The notes under the pieces were generated by a model. That model saw only the letters and a program-made list of their open reading frames with translations, was not told where the DNA came from and made no database searches. From contig JADKKB010000001.1 in the NCBI GenBank assembly GCA_016720705.1, forward strand, positions 421,261 to 485,260: a stretch of DNA of 64,000 nucleotides, in the 5' to 3' direction. Shown piece after piece: positions 34,490 to 43,394 of this stretch. The stretch is from Chloracidobacterium sp. (GTDB lineage Bacteria; Acidobacteriota; Blastocatellia; Pyrinomonadales; Pyrinomonadaceae). Positions within the stretch are counted from its first letter, which is position 1. Each line of letters starts with the position of its first letter. The translations under genes were made by a program, and so were the position numbers.

Positions 34490-34998
34490 TGTCGGATCCC
34501 TCGATAACTGTCAATTCTCGCAAATTTGACGGATCGATCAGCCGAACGTGGCATTGCCAGCCCGTTGAGATCACAACTGATTCAGTAGTCCTTGTCGGTC
34601 AGTTTGAAAAGGACGTAGTCCATCCTGATCTGGGGACAATATCTGCGGGCACGATCTCTTACGAATTTTTTTGGCCCAGACGTTGGTACAATGTTTTTCG
34701 GTTTCACCAACCGGACGGATCGATCCGCAACTACTATTTCAATATATCGATGCCGTATTCGTTCGAGTCCGGCCAACTGGACTTTATAGATATGGATATC
34801 GACGTTATCGTATGGCCTGACGGGACACTACAAGTCGTCGATCTGGACGAGTTTGAGAAAAACAAGGTCAAATACCAATATCCGGAAAACGTAGTAGCAA
34901 CGGCGAAACAGACCCTCGGCGAAATAACTAGATCCATTCGCGACGGCGTTCATCCCTTCAAACAGGTTCAAAGCAGTCACTTACCAATTCGTACCTAG
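34489..34998 (+). CDS. DUF402 domain protein
   Basis: A 169-aa protein matching the DUF402 (FomD-like/YgaC-like) fold: SYEFFWPRRWYNVFRFH, then GSIRNYYFNISMPYS, then DFIDMDIDVIVWPDGTLQVV and DLDEFE. Members include metal-dependent nucleoside diphosphate or fosfomycin-path phosphohydrolases; activity here is not established. The start overlaps the usp stop by one base, implying coupled translation. It converges with the FHA gene, with no visible terminator between them. Confidence 0.8.
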   Translation: MSDPSITVNSRKFDGSISRTWHCQPVEITTDSVVLVGQFEKDVVHPDLGTISAGTISYEFFWPRRWYNVFRFHQPDGSIRNYYFNISMPYSFESGQLDFIDMDIDVIVWPDGTLQVVDLDEFEKNKVKYQYPENVVATAKQTLGEITRSIRDGVHPFKQVQSSHLPIRT

Positions 34999-35010
34999 TC
35001 CTCTATCACA

Positions 35011-35979
35011 TCATTTTGGTTGGATCCGCAAGATATAACTACAGATGTTAAGCGGTGCTCCAGGTGCTATCGCAAATCGCCGGCCGGCCGGCAGTTCATA
35101 ATTATTGACCGCTGCCGGATTTCGGCCCTCGTTGACCACCCAGAAATTCCCTGCGCCATCAGTGATCATCGTCAAATGTCGGCGGCTTATCTCGACATCG
35201 CCGGCGAGTGGTATATCAACCGGCTTTGATTTCGACCCTCGGCCAATTACGATCTCTTTTTGATAGATCGGCACCACGTTCTGCCGCACATTTCCACGCC
35301 ACACCTCGAGGCGATAAAGTTCCGTTGCTCGGGCAGCAACGTGAGTCATTTCTTCACCTTCTTCAGGTGGCAACGGAATAGCCCTTTGAATACTCGCGTT
35401 CGGCAATGTCGGTGGCGTTTGAGCAATCGGTGTCCGTGCTTGCGGAGGCGACACGGCCGTTGGCGGATGAAGATTCGGATCGGTCGGGACTGCGGCCTTT
35501 ACAGGCACCGCGGCGATCGCGGGCATCTGCTTTGGACGAGTCAGAACGCCGGTCTTGTTTGCGTTCGAATCTTCCCAACTGTGCTGAACACGCACTTTTC
35601 CCTTTTCCATTGTCGCATCGATGCGCAATTCGATCACAAATGATCGAGTTTCGAGCTTTTTCTTACCGGCGATCTCTTTCGCCCTTTCAGCGAGGATATG
35701 GTACAAGCCCTGTTCGAGTCCCTTGCGTTTTACGCCCTGCCATTCCTTGTCGTCATCGGCACTCAGAAAGATCGTATATTCGCTCGGTATAATGGTCGTT
35801 CCCTGCGGCAGCGGCACCATCTCGGCCTGCATTACAGACTCGACCGACTTGGCGATCTGGACGATAAATTCCTCGGCCTTGCTGCGCGGTTTGACCTGAG
35901 CATCCCGTGCCGCTTGCTCGAGAACAAGTTCGGCTGTGTCGCCGTCGATCCATCGTCTGACTTTATCTAAAACGCTCAC
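35011..35979 (-). CDS. FHA domain protein with FhaA-like N-terminal domain
   Basis: A 322-aa protein. Residues 1 to about 135 resemble the DUF3662-type N-terminal domain of FhaA (RSKAEEFIVQIAKSVESVMQ, IIPSEYTIFLSADDDKEWQG). A Pro/Ala-rich linker of about 75 residues follows. The C-terminal FHA domain (about 225-315) has EIVIGRGSKSK, EISRRHLTM and NPAAVNN, the phosphothreonine-binding pattern G-R, S-x-x-H, N-x. The start is GTG with GAGG upstream. It follows the kinase gene by 15 bases and likely binds that kinase or its targets. Confidence 0.82.
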   Translation of the reverse strand: MSVLDKVRRWIDGDTAELVLEQAARDAQVKPRSKAEEFIVQIAKSVESVMQAEMVPLPQGTTIIPSEYTIFLSADDDKEWQGVKRKGLEQGLYHILAERAKEIAGKKKLETRSFVIELRIDATMEKGKVRVQHSWEDSNANKTGVLTRPKQMPAIAAVPVKAAVPTDPNLHPPTAVSPPQARTPIAQTPPTLPNASIQRAIPLPPEEGEEMTHVAARATELYRLEVWRGNVRQNVVPIYQKEIVIGRGSKSKPVDIPLAGDVEISRRHLTMITDGAGNFWVVNEGRNPAAVNNYELPAGRRFAIAPGAPLNICSYILRIQPK

Positions 35980-35994
35980 AGTTTCTATCCTCGC

Positions 35995-37506
35995 TTAATT
36001 GCCGTCGATATCCAGATACTTGCCATAAAGCCAACCGCGAGTCGCCGTGGCTGGAAAATTACCTACGCGGCCCTGCTCGACCACTTCCACTTGATACCAA
36101 TTATTTTGCGCATTTACAACACGAACCTTTGATTTCTTGGTCACAAGGCCGATCGGGTCATTATCCGTGTTGGGCGTAGAACGCAGAAATATGTCCGTAT
36201 TCGCCACCGCGGTCTTGGTGCCGAATGGGTTTAGGATCGCAGGCAAAATGCCGAGCCCGCTCATATACGAGTGAGTCCCGTAAAGAATTCCGGTAAAAAG
36301 GATCAGGAATATTCCAAATGTTGCCAGTCTCCGCAACGCCTTGCGCCGTTTGGGCGGGGTAAGTGCAATTGGGGGGTTAGGCCTGATTGGGTTCACCGAC
36401 GATGGCGTTTCAATCTCGGCTTTCGGACTTGGCGGCACAAAGGCCGACGGCTGTCGCGGCGGCATCAAAGGCTGCATACGATCTGAACTTGCCGCCACTC
36501 GCAGTGCAGGATCCGAAACCGGTTCAAACTGCGGTTGAGGCGGGACGATCGGCGTATAACCCCGTGCAACGTGGGCTTGCGGTTGCTCGGGCCGAGTCCG
36601 AACAACGGTGCTCACTTCCCCGTCTTCCACGATCTGCCTGAAGGCCGCGAGGTCGTTCCAAAATTCGTCGACACTCTGGTGTCGCTCGATAGGTTCATCC
36701 GCAGTCGCTCGGCTCAAAACCCTGAGCAGATCGTCTGACCATTCGTCGTCGCGGAAATCGTCCGGCAACGCCGTGATCCGGCTATTGGCAAACGCTCTTG
36801 GAGCCTCGCCGGTGATCAGCGTATATGCCGACTTTGCAAGCGAATAGACGTCAGCGGCCAGCGTTAATCGAGCAGGTTCGTCTGAGCGGCCCTGAACGAT
36901 CGAGAGCGGGCTGTGCTCGGGCGGTGCGTAAATATTAGTGCCGACGCGAGTGATCGGAGCGTCATTGAGGTTAATGCGTGCGACGCCGAAATCAGCGATC
37001 TTGACAGTTTCGTGATCGGCCGTTAACAGTAGATTTTGCGGTTTTATATCCCGGTGAATTATGCCGCGAGAATGAGCGTGAGCGAGCCCTGCACATACTT
37101 GCTCGATATATCTGATCGATCGCTTGAGCGGAATTCGGCCGCGTCGCACCGCGTTCTGCAGATCTCCTCCGGGCAGATATTCGAGTACAAGATAGTGAAA
37201 GACAGTGCCTTTGAGATCTCGGGCGGTACCGTGGCCGATCCGGCTTATCACATTCGGGTGCCGCACGCGGTCAAGGGCGATCGCTTCGTTTTGAAAGTTT
37301 TCTACCAGAGTACGTTCGAGATCGGCGTCCAGGTCGTCCTGCAGAAAGACGTTCAGGGCCTTTATGACCACCGTACTGTGAGGCGACTGAGGCGAAGCAA
37401 GCGTGTCACGGGCAACAAAGATCTCCGCATAGCTACCGCGCCCGAGTCCGTCACGGATGTCGTATCGCTTATCCAATCTGCAATTATTAAGCGAAAGCTC
37501 TCTCAT
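35995..37506 (-). CDS. Transmembrane Ser/Thr protein kinase with C-terminal SH3-like domain
   Basis: A 503-aa Hanks-type kinase. The N-lobe has GLGRGSYAEIFVARD and VVIKALNVF (catalytic Lys). The catalytic loop is HRDIKPQNLLL and the Mg site DFGVARI, with APPEH at the activation segment end. A Pro-rich linker follows, then one membrane helix around residues 395-415 (TFGIFLILFTGILYG) and an extracytoplasmic SH3-like domain (FLRSTPNTDNDPIGLVTKKS, GWLYGKYL) where PknB would have PASTA repeats. It is paired with an FhaA-like gene and close to FHA-PBP-RodA-PP2C genes. Confidence 0.9.
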   Translation of the reverse strand: MRELSLNNCRLDKRYDIRDGLGRGSYAEIFVARDTLASPQSPHSTVVIKALNVFLQDDLDADLERTLVENFQNEAIALDRVRHPNVISRIGHGTARDLKGTVFHYLVLEYLPGGDLQNAVRRGRIPLKRSIRYIEQVCAGLAHAHSRGIIHRDIKPQNLLLTADHETVKIADFGVARINLNDAPITRVGTNIYAPPEHSPLSIVQGRSDEPARLTLAADVYSLAKSAYTLITGEAPRAFANSRITALPDDFRDDEWSDDLLRVLSRATADEPIERHQSVDEFWNDLAAFRQIVEDGEVSTVVRTRPEQPQAHVARGYTPIVPPQPQFEPVSDPALRVAASSDRMQPLMPPRQPSAFVPPSPKAEIETPSSVNPIRPNPPIALTPPKRRKALRRLATFGIFLILFTGILYGTHSYMSGLGILPAILNPFGTKTAVANTDIFLRSTPNTDNDPIGLVTKKSKVRVVNAQNNWYQVEVVEQGRVGNFPATATRGWLYGKYLDIDGN

Positions 37507-37717
37507 CGTATCCCGTCAAGCGAATCGGGCGTCCCAAGTCCTCGAATCAAATACGATATTACATTGCGTAAGTTCAAAAAACGAATAGATATCGCTACGA
37601 GTGCCGCCAATCGGCCCGAACTCCGTCACGGTCACCGACGCCCGGACCGCAGGCACCATCCGATCCGGACGTTGAGTTCGCGAAGACAACGTCGAATGTC
37701 AATGATCGTAGTAAAAG

Positions 37718-37755
37718 AAAGGCCGCGTGCAGATCAGTGCTCGCGGCCTTTTTAA
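37718..37755 (-). terminator. Terminator of the pseudopilin operon
   Basis: Inverted repeat AAAGGCCGCG (37718-37727) and CGCGGCCTTT (37742-37751) with a 14-base loop, flanked by T runs on both strands. It lies just after the end of the PilX-like gene and before the kinase gene on the minus strand. Confidence 0.75.
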
Positions 37756-37772
37756 TTGTGGAACCGGACGTT

Positions 37773-40703
37773 TTAATTAACCCTTTGGAATCCGGTCATT
37801 TGGATATTCTGGAAATACGGCGTTCCCGGCGGCAGGCGATTGACGTCGAGGAATGTCGCGTCGAAAACCCAGTTACGTTCCGGCGGATCATAGACGTTGT
37901 TACAACATTTGAACGCTCCATTATTGTTATGCGAATTATAGAGATTGATCAGAGAACCTGCGTAGTTTAGGCGGGTACCCCAATTTTCTAAAAATCGCAT
38001 AAAGTTATGGACGCCGCCATTCATCCGTAGATCGCCGCCGCCCTGATTAGGCGAACCGCTTAGCGACGTTATGGTGTCTCCACCGAGCATCGCAAAACGT
38101 TGTGTGGTTTCGCTGGCGGCCCTACTGGAAAGCGTGAACGGATAAACAAAGCTCTCGCCGTCAGTCCAGGCATTTGAAAGAATGGTTATCGCGTCGCCCG
38201 CAACCGATGCGGGAATGTGACTCGATGTCCCTTGCGGAAGATAAAGGTTAGATGCAGTCGGCGTTCCAACCGATGAAATTCCGGTTGCGTTGAAATTCCC
38301 TTGAATATACACGCCATTCTCAGATGCAAACGTAATCCCTCGCGTATTTGACGGAGTGGCACTGTCGTAAATTCCGGGAGGCAGTGTGCCGTTTTTCAGA
38401 CGGACTCCGCGGCGGTAGAATTTGTGATTAAAGACTGCGGCGATGTCCCGGGGAGCACTCGCTCCGGTGCCGGTGTATCGGATCGCTTCGTTGGTATAGT
38501 CAGCCTGGAGATTACCCGAGCCGTTAAAGTCTTCACTCGGCTGCATAATTCCGTCGTTGGCGCCAAAAATATCCTCCATATCGTATTCGCCATCGAAGTC
38601 AAAATCGCCTCGACGATCCGAAACATAAATCACCCAGCCATTATTCTGGGGGATGTCACTCGAACGCAGCACGTGCCCGGAAGCAGTGTAGTACGGCGTT
38701 CCGGTCGGCATCTTGGCGTCCCACGTTCCGTCTAAAAACTTCTTTAAGTTTGCAACGTCAATGTCCACAATACTCATCACGCCTGCCCACGGAACAGCCG
38801 TTCCATAACCGGGAGCCGTGCCGCTTTTCGGATTGAATACGGAGGACGTGTCGTTATATAGCCCTTCGCGGGTGTCGAACATATTGATCGGAAACGGTAC
38901 CACACACGGTATCTTGCCCGTAATGCCCGTGACGGTGGCGCTCCGCATTACGAAACGCTGATCTCCGCTAAAATTATTTGGAAAGTAACTGGGTGATCCG
39001 GTGATAGTTCCAATATCTGCTCCTGTTGTCGTAAGAGCGTCCACGCCACTGGTGCAACTCTTTCCGGTAGCGACCGTGCCCGGCATAATGTAGTTGTACG
39101 AGTTCGCTCCTGTTCCGACGGAGGAAATATATCCGGTATTTGGAATATTCGGCCCAGTGATAATAAATCGCTGGAGTTCGAAGACCGATCTGCCATCAAT
39201 ACCGTTTGTGTAGTAATTTGCGTCGGCAATTTTGAATGTCGTGTCATTCGCCGGGACGTCGGTGACACCCAACGCAAGCATATCCTGCGTGATGTCCATC
39301 GTGTCGTACGTGATCGTTGCCGGGTTAAAGACTACCGTTTCGATCTTGATCCAGTTTTCACCGCCTCCCGCATTTCCCGTGGCAAACCGATTTCCGTTAA
39401 CAGCAGTTGCCTGATATGCCGGTGTTCCGGTCATTGCTCGGGGCACGTAACCACGATTTCCGGCAATTGCTCCCGACACTAGTCCCGTCGCGTCACCGTC
39501 GAGCCTAATGCCGCACGGTGTTGTGACCGCCGTGCCTAGTGTGGTCGCACATCCCGGCAATTTTACTTTGCTGTCAGCAAGTGAAACGCGGATTCCGGTT
39601 TTGTTGTAATATCTCTCGGCCGCCGTAACCTTGTCATCTTCATTGGCGGCGGTTACCGCAGCGAGGCTCGGGCTTGCGACCGTGCCTGTACCGTTATTCC
39701 AGATATCGCCTATCTTCTTTCCACGTTTGATGACCTCGACCAGGTCCAAATTCTGAAGCGAGATATCGCTATTGATCTTGAGCGGTAGTTGCAGCGGCTT
39801 TGTGTTCGCGAGAAGATTACCCTGGAAAAGATTCATATTTGATTTCCAGTTAGCCGATTTGTAGGTTGTCGGCAACGGACTGGTCGTCGCCGGAGCACCG
39901 ACCGCCGGGTTCGTTAAAACACTGCCCATATTGTATGCGAGCTTCGTGAAAACGCCTGATGCGTTCTTAACAAATACGTTGTCGCCCCACGCTGTATAAG
40001 CATTGCCGTTCTTAGCTACGTCGGTGACGACATGGTTCGCCGCGGATACTTTTGACGAAAAGTAAAGCCCGGTACTTGCGGCTAGAAATATCGAGCCGTT
40101 TGAATGGACGCGTCCACCAAAGTCGAATCGCGGGCCGGGGTGAAATTCGAGGTCGTCATCGTAAAAGATGCCGAACTGGAAAACCGGAATTCGATTATTT
40201 AGGAATTTACGGCGAAGCGCGACCTGAACTCCGTTCGCGTTATCAGTTGCGACCGAGTCAAGCTGCCATTCGTCACGCCGTGCGTTGAGACCCTGAAAGA
40301 ACTCGCCCGTTAGCACAACGTCGCGTGTCGCTTGAGTTTGCGTTACCGTTTGATCGAATGTGTATCCCGTATCAAAGTCCGGGGGAAATTGTCCCTGAAT
40401 CCGGGTGATATCTGATGGTGCGATGGTTAGTTTGGTCTCAAAGATCTTGTTGAAATTACGTGTTAGTACCTCGAGACTCGCATTTGCAGCCTCGAAAGCC
40501 TTCGTTTCCGATTCGTCGTTGGAAGCGGCGATCGTCTCGCTATTGGTTCGCGAGATCGCAAGTGCGACAAATCCCATCAACAAGAGCATCACCATCAATG
40601 CGATGACCATTGCCGAACCGCGCTGACCGTGATCGTCCTTGGCGGCTGACGAGATGCTTTTACTAATATTCGCCCAAAGTGCTGCAGTTTTTCGTTTCAT
40701 CAT
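37773..40703 (-). CDS. Large PilX-like minor pilin/pilus assembly protein
   Basis: A 976-aa protein. The N-terminus has a cytoplasmic basic stretch and the prepilin-like hydrophobic helix GSAMVIALMVMLLLMGFVAL followed by SETIAASNDESETKAFEAAN, as in PilX N-terminal domains. The long extracellular part is rich in Asn, Thr and Gly. Near residues 698-730 are two calcium-loop-like segments, DFDFDGEYDMED and DFNGSGNLQADY. It is the last of four prepilin-type genes and may form a large pilus tip or adhesin part (inference). ATGATG at 40703 with GGTGG upstream is preferred to an in-frame ATG at 40736, which would overlap the previous gene. Confidence 0.75.
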   Translation of the reverse strand: MMKRKTAALWANISKSISSAAKDDHGQRGSAMVIALMVMLLLMGFVALAISRTNSETIAASNDESETKAFEAANASLEVLTRNFNKIFETKLTIAPSDITRIQGQFPPDFDTGYTFDQTVTQTQATRDVVLTGEFFQGLNARRDEWQLDSVATDNANGVQVALRRKFLNNRIPVFQFGIFYDDDLEFHPGPRFDFGGRVHSNGSIFLAASTGLYFSSKVSAANHVVTDVAKNGNAYTAWGDNVFVKNASGVFTKLAYNMGSVLTNPAVGAPATTSPLPTTYKSANWKSNMNLFQGNLLANTKPLQLPLKINSDISLQNLDLVEVIKRGKKIGDIWNNGTGTVASPSLAAVTAANEDDKVTAAERYYNKTGIRVSLADSKVKLPGCATTLGTAVTTPCGIRLDGDATGLVSGAIAGNRGYVPRAMTGTPAYQATAVNGNRFATGNAGGGENWIKIETVVFNPATITYDTMDITQDMLALGVTDVPANDTTFKIADANYYTNGIDGRSVFELQRFIITGPNIPNTGYISSVGTGANSYNYIMPGTVATGKSCTSGVDALTTTGADIGTITGSPSYFPNNFSGDQRFVMRSATVTGITGKIPCVVPFPINMFDTREGLYNDTSSVFNPKSGTAPGYGTAVPWAGVMSIVDIDVANLKKFLDGTWDAKMPTGTPYYTASGHVLRSSDIPQNNGWVIYVSDRRGDFDFDGEYDMEDIFGANDGIMQPSEDFNGSGNLQADYTNEAIRYTGTGASAPRDIAAVFNHKFYRRGVRLKNGTLPPGIYDSATPSNTRGITFASENGVYIQGNFNATGISSVGTPTASNLYLPQGTSSHIPASVAGDAITILSNAWTDGESFVYPFTLSSRAASETTQRFAMLGGDTITSLSGSPNQGGGDLRMNGGVHNFMRFLENWGTRLNYAGSLINLYNSHNNNGAFKCCNNVYDPPERNWVFDATFLDVNRLPPGTPYFQNIQMTGFQRVN

Positions 40704-40722
40704 TTTATTACCACCAGATGTT

Positions 40723-41841
40723 TTAACCTGCGTCATATCCCAAATTCCTTGTACTAAATGTCGAATTCAAGGTGATCGATTCCGGTTTGCCGGTCTTTTC
40801 GTCTACTTCCGTCGATTGGACTTTGATCGTGATCAAGACCTGTCGCACGTCGTTGAACCCTTGCCAATCGTCATCGATCGTACCGACGATGCCATCAGGC
40901 CCGACCGACGGATTGTCTGACGTTGATCCGTCATTCAGGATGTACCTTATTTGTAGATCCTCGACGTTGTAAGCGAGGGGCAACTCCTGTATTTGTGCCG
41001 CCGCGGCCGCTCCACGGTTATTGCCGTAGATCACTCGAACCAGAGTGCCGTCCGGCTTGACCTGATAACTGACCACAAAAACTCGCTTAGCAGTCGCTGA
41101 GTACGTTGTGCAATTCTGATCTGCGGACGACGTACATTGACGGAGTACGCTGCCGAGGTTGCCCACACCATTTATTGGCTGATTGATCCCGAGTGGGTCG
41201 GTCGGGGCCGCGTCAATTGTGTTTGAGCCGTTGACAGCCGATGCCATGATCGCGATCTGAGATGTATCAGATTCGACAAGATAAAGGTCGTAGGGCTTTG
41301 CTGCCGCGGCACCTGTAGCGAGCTTTGACGTCAACCGGGGAACGGTAGGGTTACCTGATACTGCGGCTACTCCCAGCAGATCGATCACGTTTCCACCATT
41401 AAAGTCCATATCGCGGTACGCAAATGTGATCGTATCGGTACGGGCGGCGGTGTCGCTGTTGAGATTGTTCGTATTTCGCTCGTTGCCGACGATAACGCCC
41501 GTCAGCATATCTCGGTTTCCGTCGACGTCGGCAGGGATACCGAATCGCGTCGAAAGGAAGTTATCCGGGACGATCGCCCCGCGGCGGTGATATCCAAGGC
41601 CGGCATTTAATACGTCGCGGCCGATCATATGCACAGCCACACGAGCGTTCTTAAGTACGTCTGATCGGCGGCTTGCTCGATTTCGGTCGAAGGTACCGAT
41701 CTGGAGCAGTCCGTATATGGCTGCCGAAATTATCAAAAAGATGACCATCGCGATCATCAGTTCAAGCAGACTGAATCCGGACTCATTGTTTACGGCATCT
41801 CGGGACATTAGCCGTGCAAATTTCTTTCGAATAGCATTCAT
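40723..41841 (-). CDS. PilW-like prepilin
   Basis: A 372-aa type IV pilin-like protein. The class III signal is NNESG followed by FSLLELMIAMVIFLIISAAI, with Gly before the cleavage site and Glu at +5. The rest is a large extracytoplasmic region; DVLKNARVAVHMIGRDVLNAG resembles PilW-type minor pilins. A prepilin peptidase would process it in the inner membrane; none is encoded in this window. GAGG lies 8 bases before the ATG. The operon order on the minus strand is FimT-like, PilV-like, PilW-like, PilX-like. Confidence 0.8.
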   Translation of the reverse strand: MNAIRKKFARLMSRDAVNNESGFSLLELMIAMVIFLIISAAIYGLLQIGTFDRNRASRRSDVLKNARVAVHMIGRDVLNAGLGYHRRGAIVPDNFLSTRFGIPADVDGNRDMLTGVIVGNERNTNNLNSDTAARTDTITFAYRDMDFNGGNVIDLLGVAAVSGNPTVPRLTSKLATGAAAAKPYDLYLVESDTSQIAIMASAVNGSNTIDAAPTDPLGINQPINGVGNLGSVLRQCTSSADQNCTTYSATAKRVFVVSYQVKPDGTLVRVIYGNNRGAAAAAQIQELPLAYNVEDLQIRYILNDGSTSDNPSVGPDGIVGTIDDDWQGFNDVRQVLITIKVQSTEVDEKTGKPESITLNSTFSTRNLGYDAG

Positions 41842-41853
41842 CGTTTGGACCTC

Positions 41854-42426
41854 TTAATAAGCGGCAATGATCGTCGATGCCGTTTCAAGCCTAGTCGCCT
41901 GATTGACAAAATACCGGATATTTACATCGATGCGGCGCCGGGTGATCGGATTTGGCGGCGTCGGTCGTTCGGGATCAGCGATATCTGTGATTACGATCTC
42001 CCGAGCAAAACCTTTGACCAGCGGACTTGAGTTCGTCGGGCGTCCCGTGACGGTACACGGGTCCGCACCCGCACATGCATCATCGACCGTGCCGGCCACG
42101 CCGTCCCACCCGATGTCCTCACGAACCGGATTGAAACCAGTCACAAATATTCCGTTCGTTTCTCCCATCGGGACCGACGTGAGTACGTTTCGCAACGAAT
42201 CCCAACCGTCGACAACCCCCGCTCGTTCGATCTCCTTAGCCGAAACGATCGACTCAATAGTCGAGAGTGCCAGCTGTTTGGCCATCACACGCCTCTCGGA
42301 CTCCATCGAACGAACCAAATTCGCCGACAAAGCACCGACCATCGCCAAGATCCCGACCATCATTATGACGATCGCGATCATTACGTCGATATATGAAAAG
42401 CCGCTTTGATTTCTATGTGATCTCAT
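41854..42426 (-). CDS. PilV-like prepilin with Asp at +5
   Basis: A 190-aa minor prepilin. The signal region is MRSHRNQSG then FSYIDVMIAIVIMMVGILAM; the +5 position is Asp instead of the usual Glu. The helix continues SANLVRSMESERRVMAKQLA, similar to PilV proteins. The ATG at 42426 follows GGAGAG and starts close to the processing site. A GTG at 42456 in frame adds ten residues. It lies between the FimT-like and PilW-like genes. Confidence 0.75.
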   Translation of the reverse strand: MRSHRNQSGFSYIDVMIAIVIMMVGILAMVGALSANLVRSMESERRVMAKQLALSTIESIVSAKEIERAGVVDGWDSLRNVLTSVPMGETNGIFVTGFNPVREDIGWDGVAGTVDDACAGADPCTVTGRPTNSSPLVKGFAREIVITDIADPERPTPPNPITRRRIDVNIRYFVNQATRLETASTIIAAY

Positions 42427-42471
42427 TCTAATTATTCTCTCCGCGAAATAATCCACTGCCGGGTAAACCGA

Positions 42472-43170
42472 TCAACCGCCGTACGTGCCCGATCGACGCG
42501 AGTCCTGCCATTTGTTCGAGGCAGTCGACGGGTGGTTGAATTCCCACATTCTTATCACACCGGTTGCTCCCAGCACCGTTATGCTTCGGGCAATATCTGA
42601 TTGGGTGGGTGTGCCTTTGGTGGGCTGCCAAATGTGAAGAGTTATGCCTGTGGGAACGGCACCGGTGCCGGTCGCATTGGTGCCGGCATCTACCGCCGAG
42701 CCATTCGCTAGAAAGCGTATCGTACAAACATTTTGGCTGATACTGGGCGGATAAACGCTCGGTTTGAAAACGGCGTTTGGTACCGGCATCGATTCAGGCG
42801 GGTTATACCCGATCTCTGCGGGCCTTGAATCAACTTTCACATTTGTACTGGCAAACAACGTCATAGCTTTGATCAGCACATCGTCATTCGACGTGGCTGT
42901 TGTTATCTCGTCGTATAATTTGGCCGTGTTGTTTGTCAGGTTGATCTCTACACGCATCGGACGGCGTTGGGTAAGTGCTCGCTGACGGCCTTCCTGTAGT
43001 ATATCGGCGATCTGCAGAGCCTGATCGTCAGGCTGATAAAGCTTTTTGTGGGCAGTCGCGTAAAAGATCGCTACCGCTCCCATAACGCCGATTATCGTCA
43101 ATACCACTAGCAATTCCGGCATCGAAAAGCCGCCATCGAAACGTTTCTTATTGAAAGGTTCCTTTTTCAT
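42472..43170 (-). CDS. FimT/GspH-like pseudopilin
   Basis: A 232-aa prepilin with basic leader KKEPFNKKRFDGG and then FSMPELLVVLTIIGVMGAVA, Glu at +5. The segment QIADILQEGRQRALTQRRPM corresponds to the GspH/FimT helix-to-strand region. It is first in the four-gene pilus operon and likely primes assembly with the other minor pilins at the inner membrane. Confidence 0.8.
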   Translation of the reverse strand: MKKEPFNKKRFDGGFSMPELLVVLTIIGVMGAVAIFYATAHKKLYQPDDQALQIADILQEGRQRALTQRRPMRVEINLTNNTAKLYDEITTATSNDDVLIKAMTLFASTNVKVDSRPAEIGYNPPESMPVPNAVFKPSVYPPSISQNVCTIRFLANGSAVDAGTNATGTGAVPTGITLHIWQPTKGTPTQSDIARSITVLGATGVIRMWEFNHPSTASNKWQDSRRSGTYGG

Positions 43171-43275
43171 AACTTTTTTCGGTTTGCCTTTAATAGGCTG
43201 AAACTTGCACTTTGTGCTTTCAAACGAGAGGGGCTCAGTAAAGAAAAGTTGGAATGCACAAACATTTCCAAAATG

Positions 43276-43305
43276 ATTTTACATTGTTAAACTCGCGGAA
43301 GTCAA
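43276..43305 (-). promoter_or_regulatory. Possible promoter of the pseudopilin operon
   Basis: On the minus strand TTGACT (43305-43300), 18-base spacer, TAAAAT (43281-43276). The start would be near 43269, leaving about 100 bases of leader before the FimT-like ATG. Confidence 0.4.
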
Positions 43306-43320
43306 TATAATTCGTTTGCT

Positions 43321-43348
43321 TTGGTTTGGACGCTAATTGGGCTAGAAT
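43321..43348 (+). promoter_or_regulatory. Possible promoter of the fha-pbp-rodA-pp2c operon
   Basis: TTGGTT (43321-43326), 16-base spacer, TAGAAT (43343-43348). The start would be near 43355, about 40 bases before the FHA gene. It is divergent from the pilus promoter. Confidence 0.35.
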
Positions 43349-43394
43349 TGGGCGAACCGTCGACAGGATCTGAACGTATTATCGTTTGTGTTGA

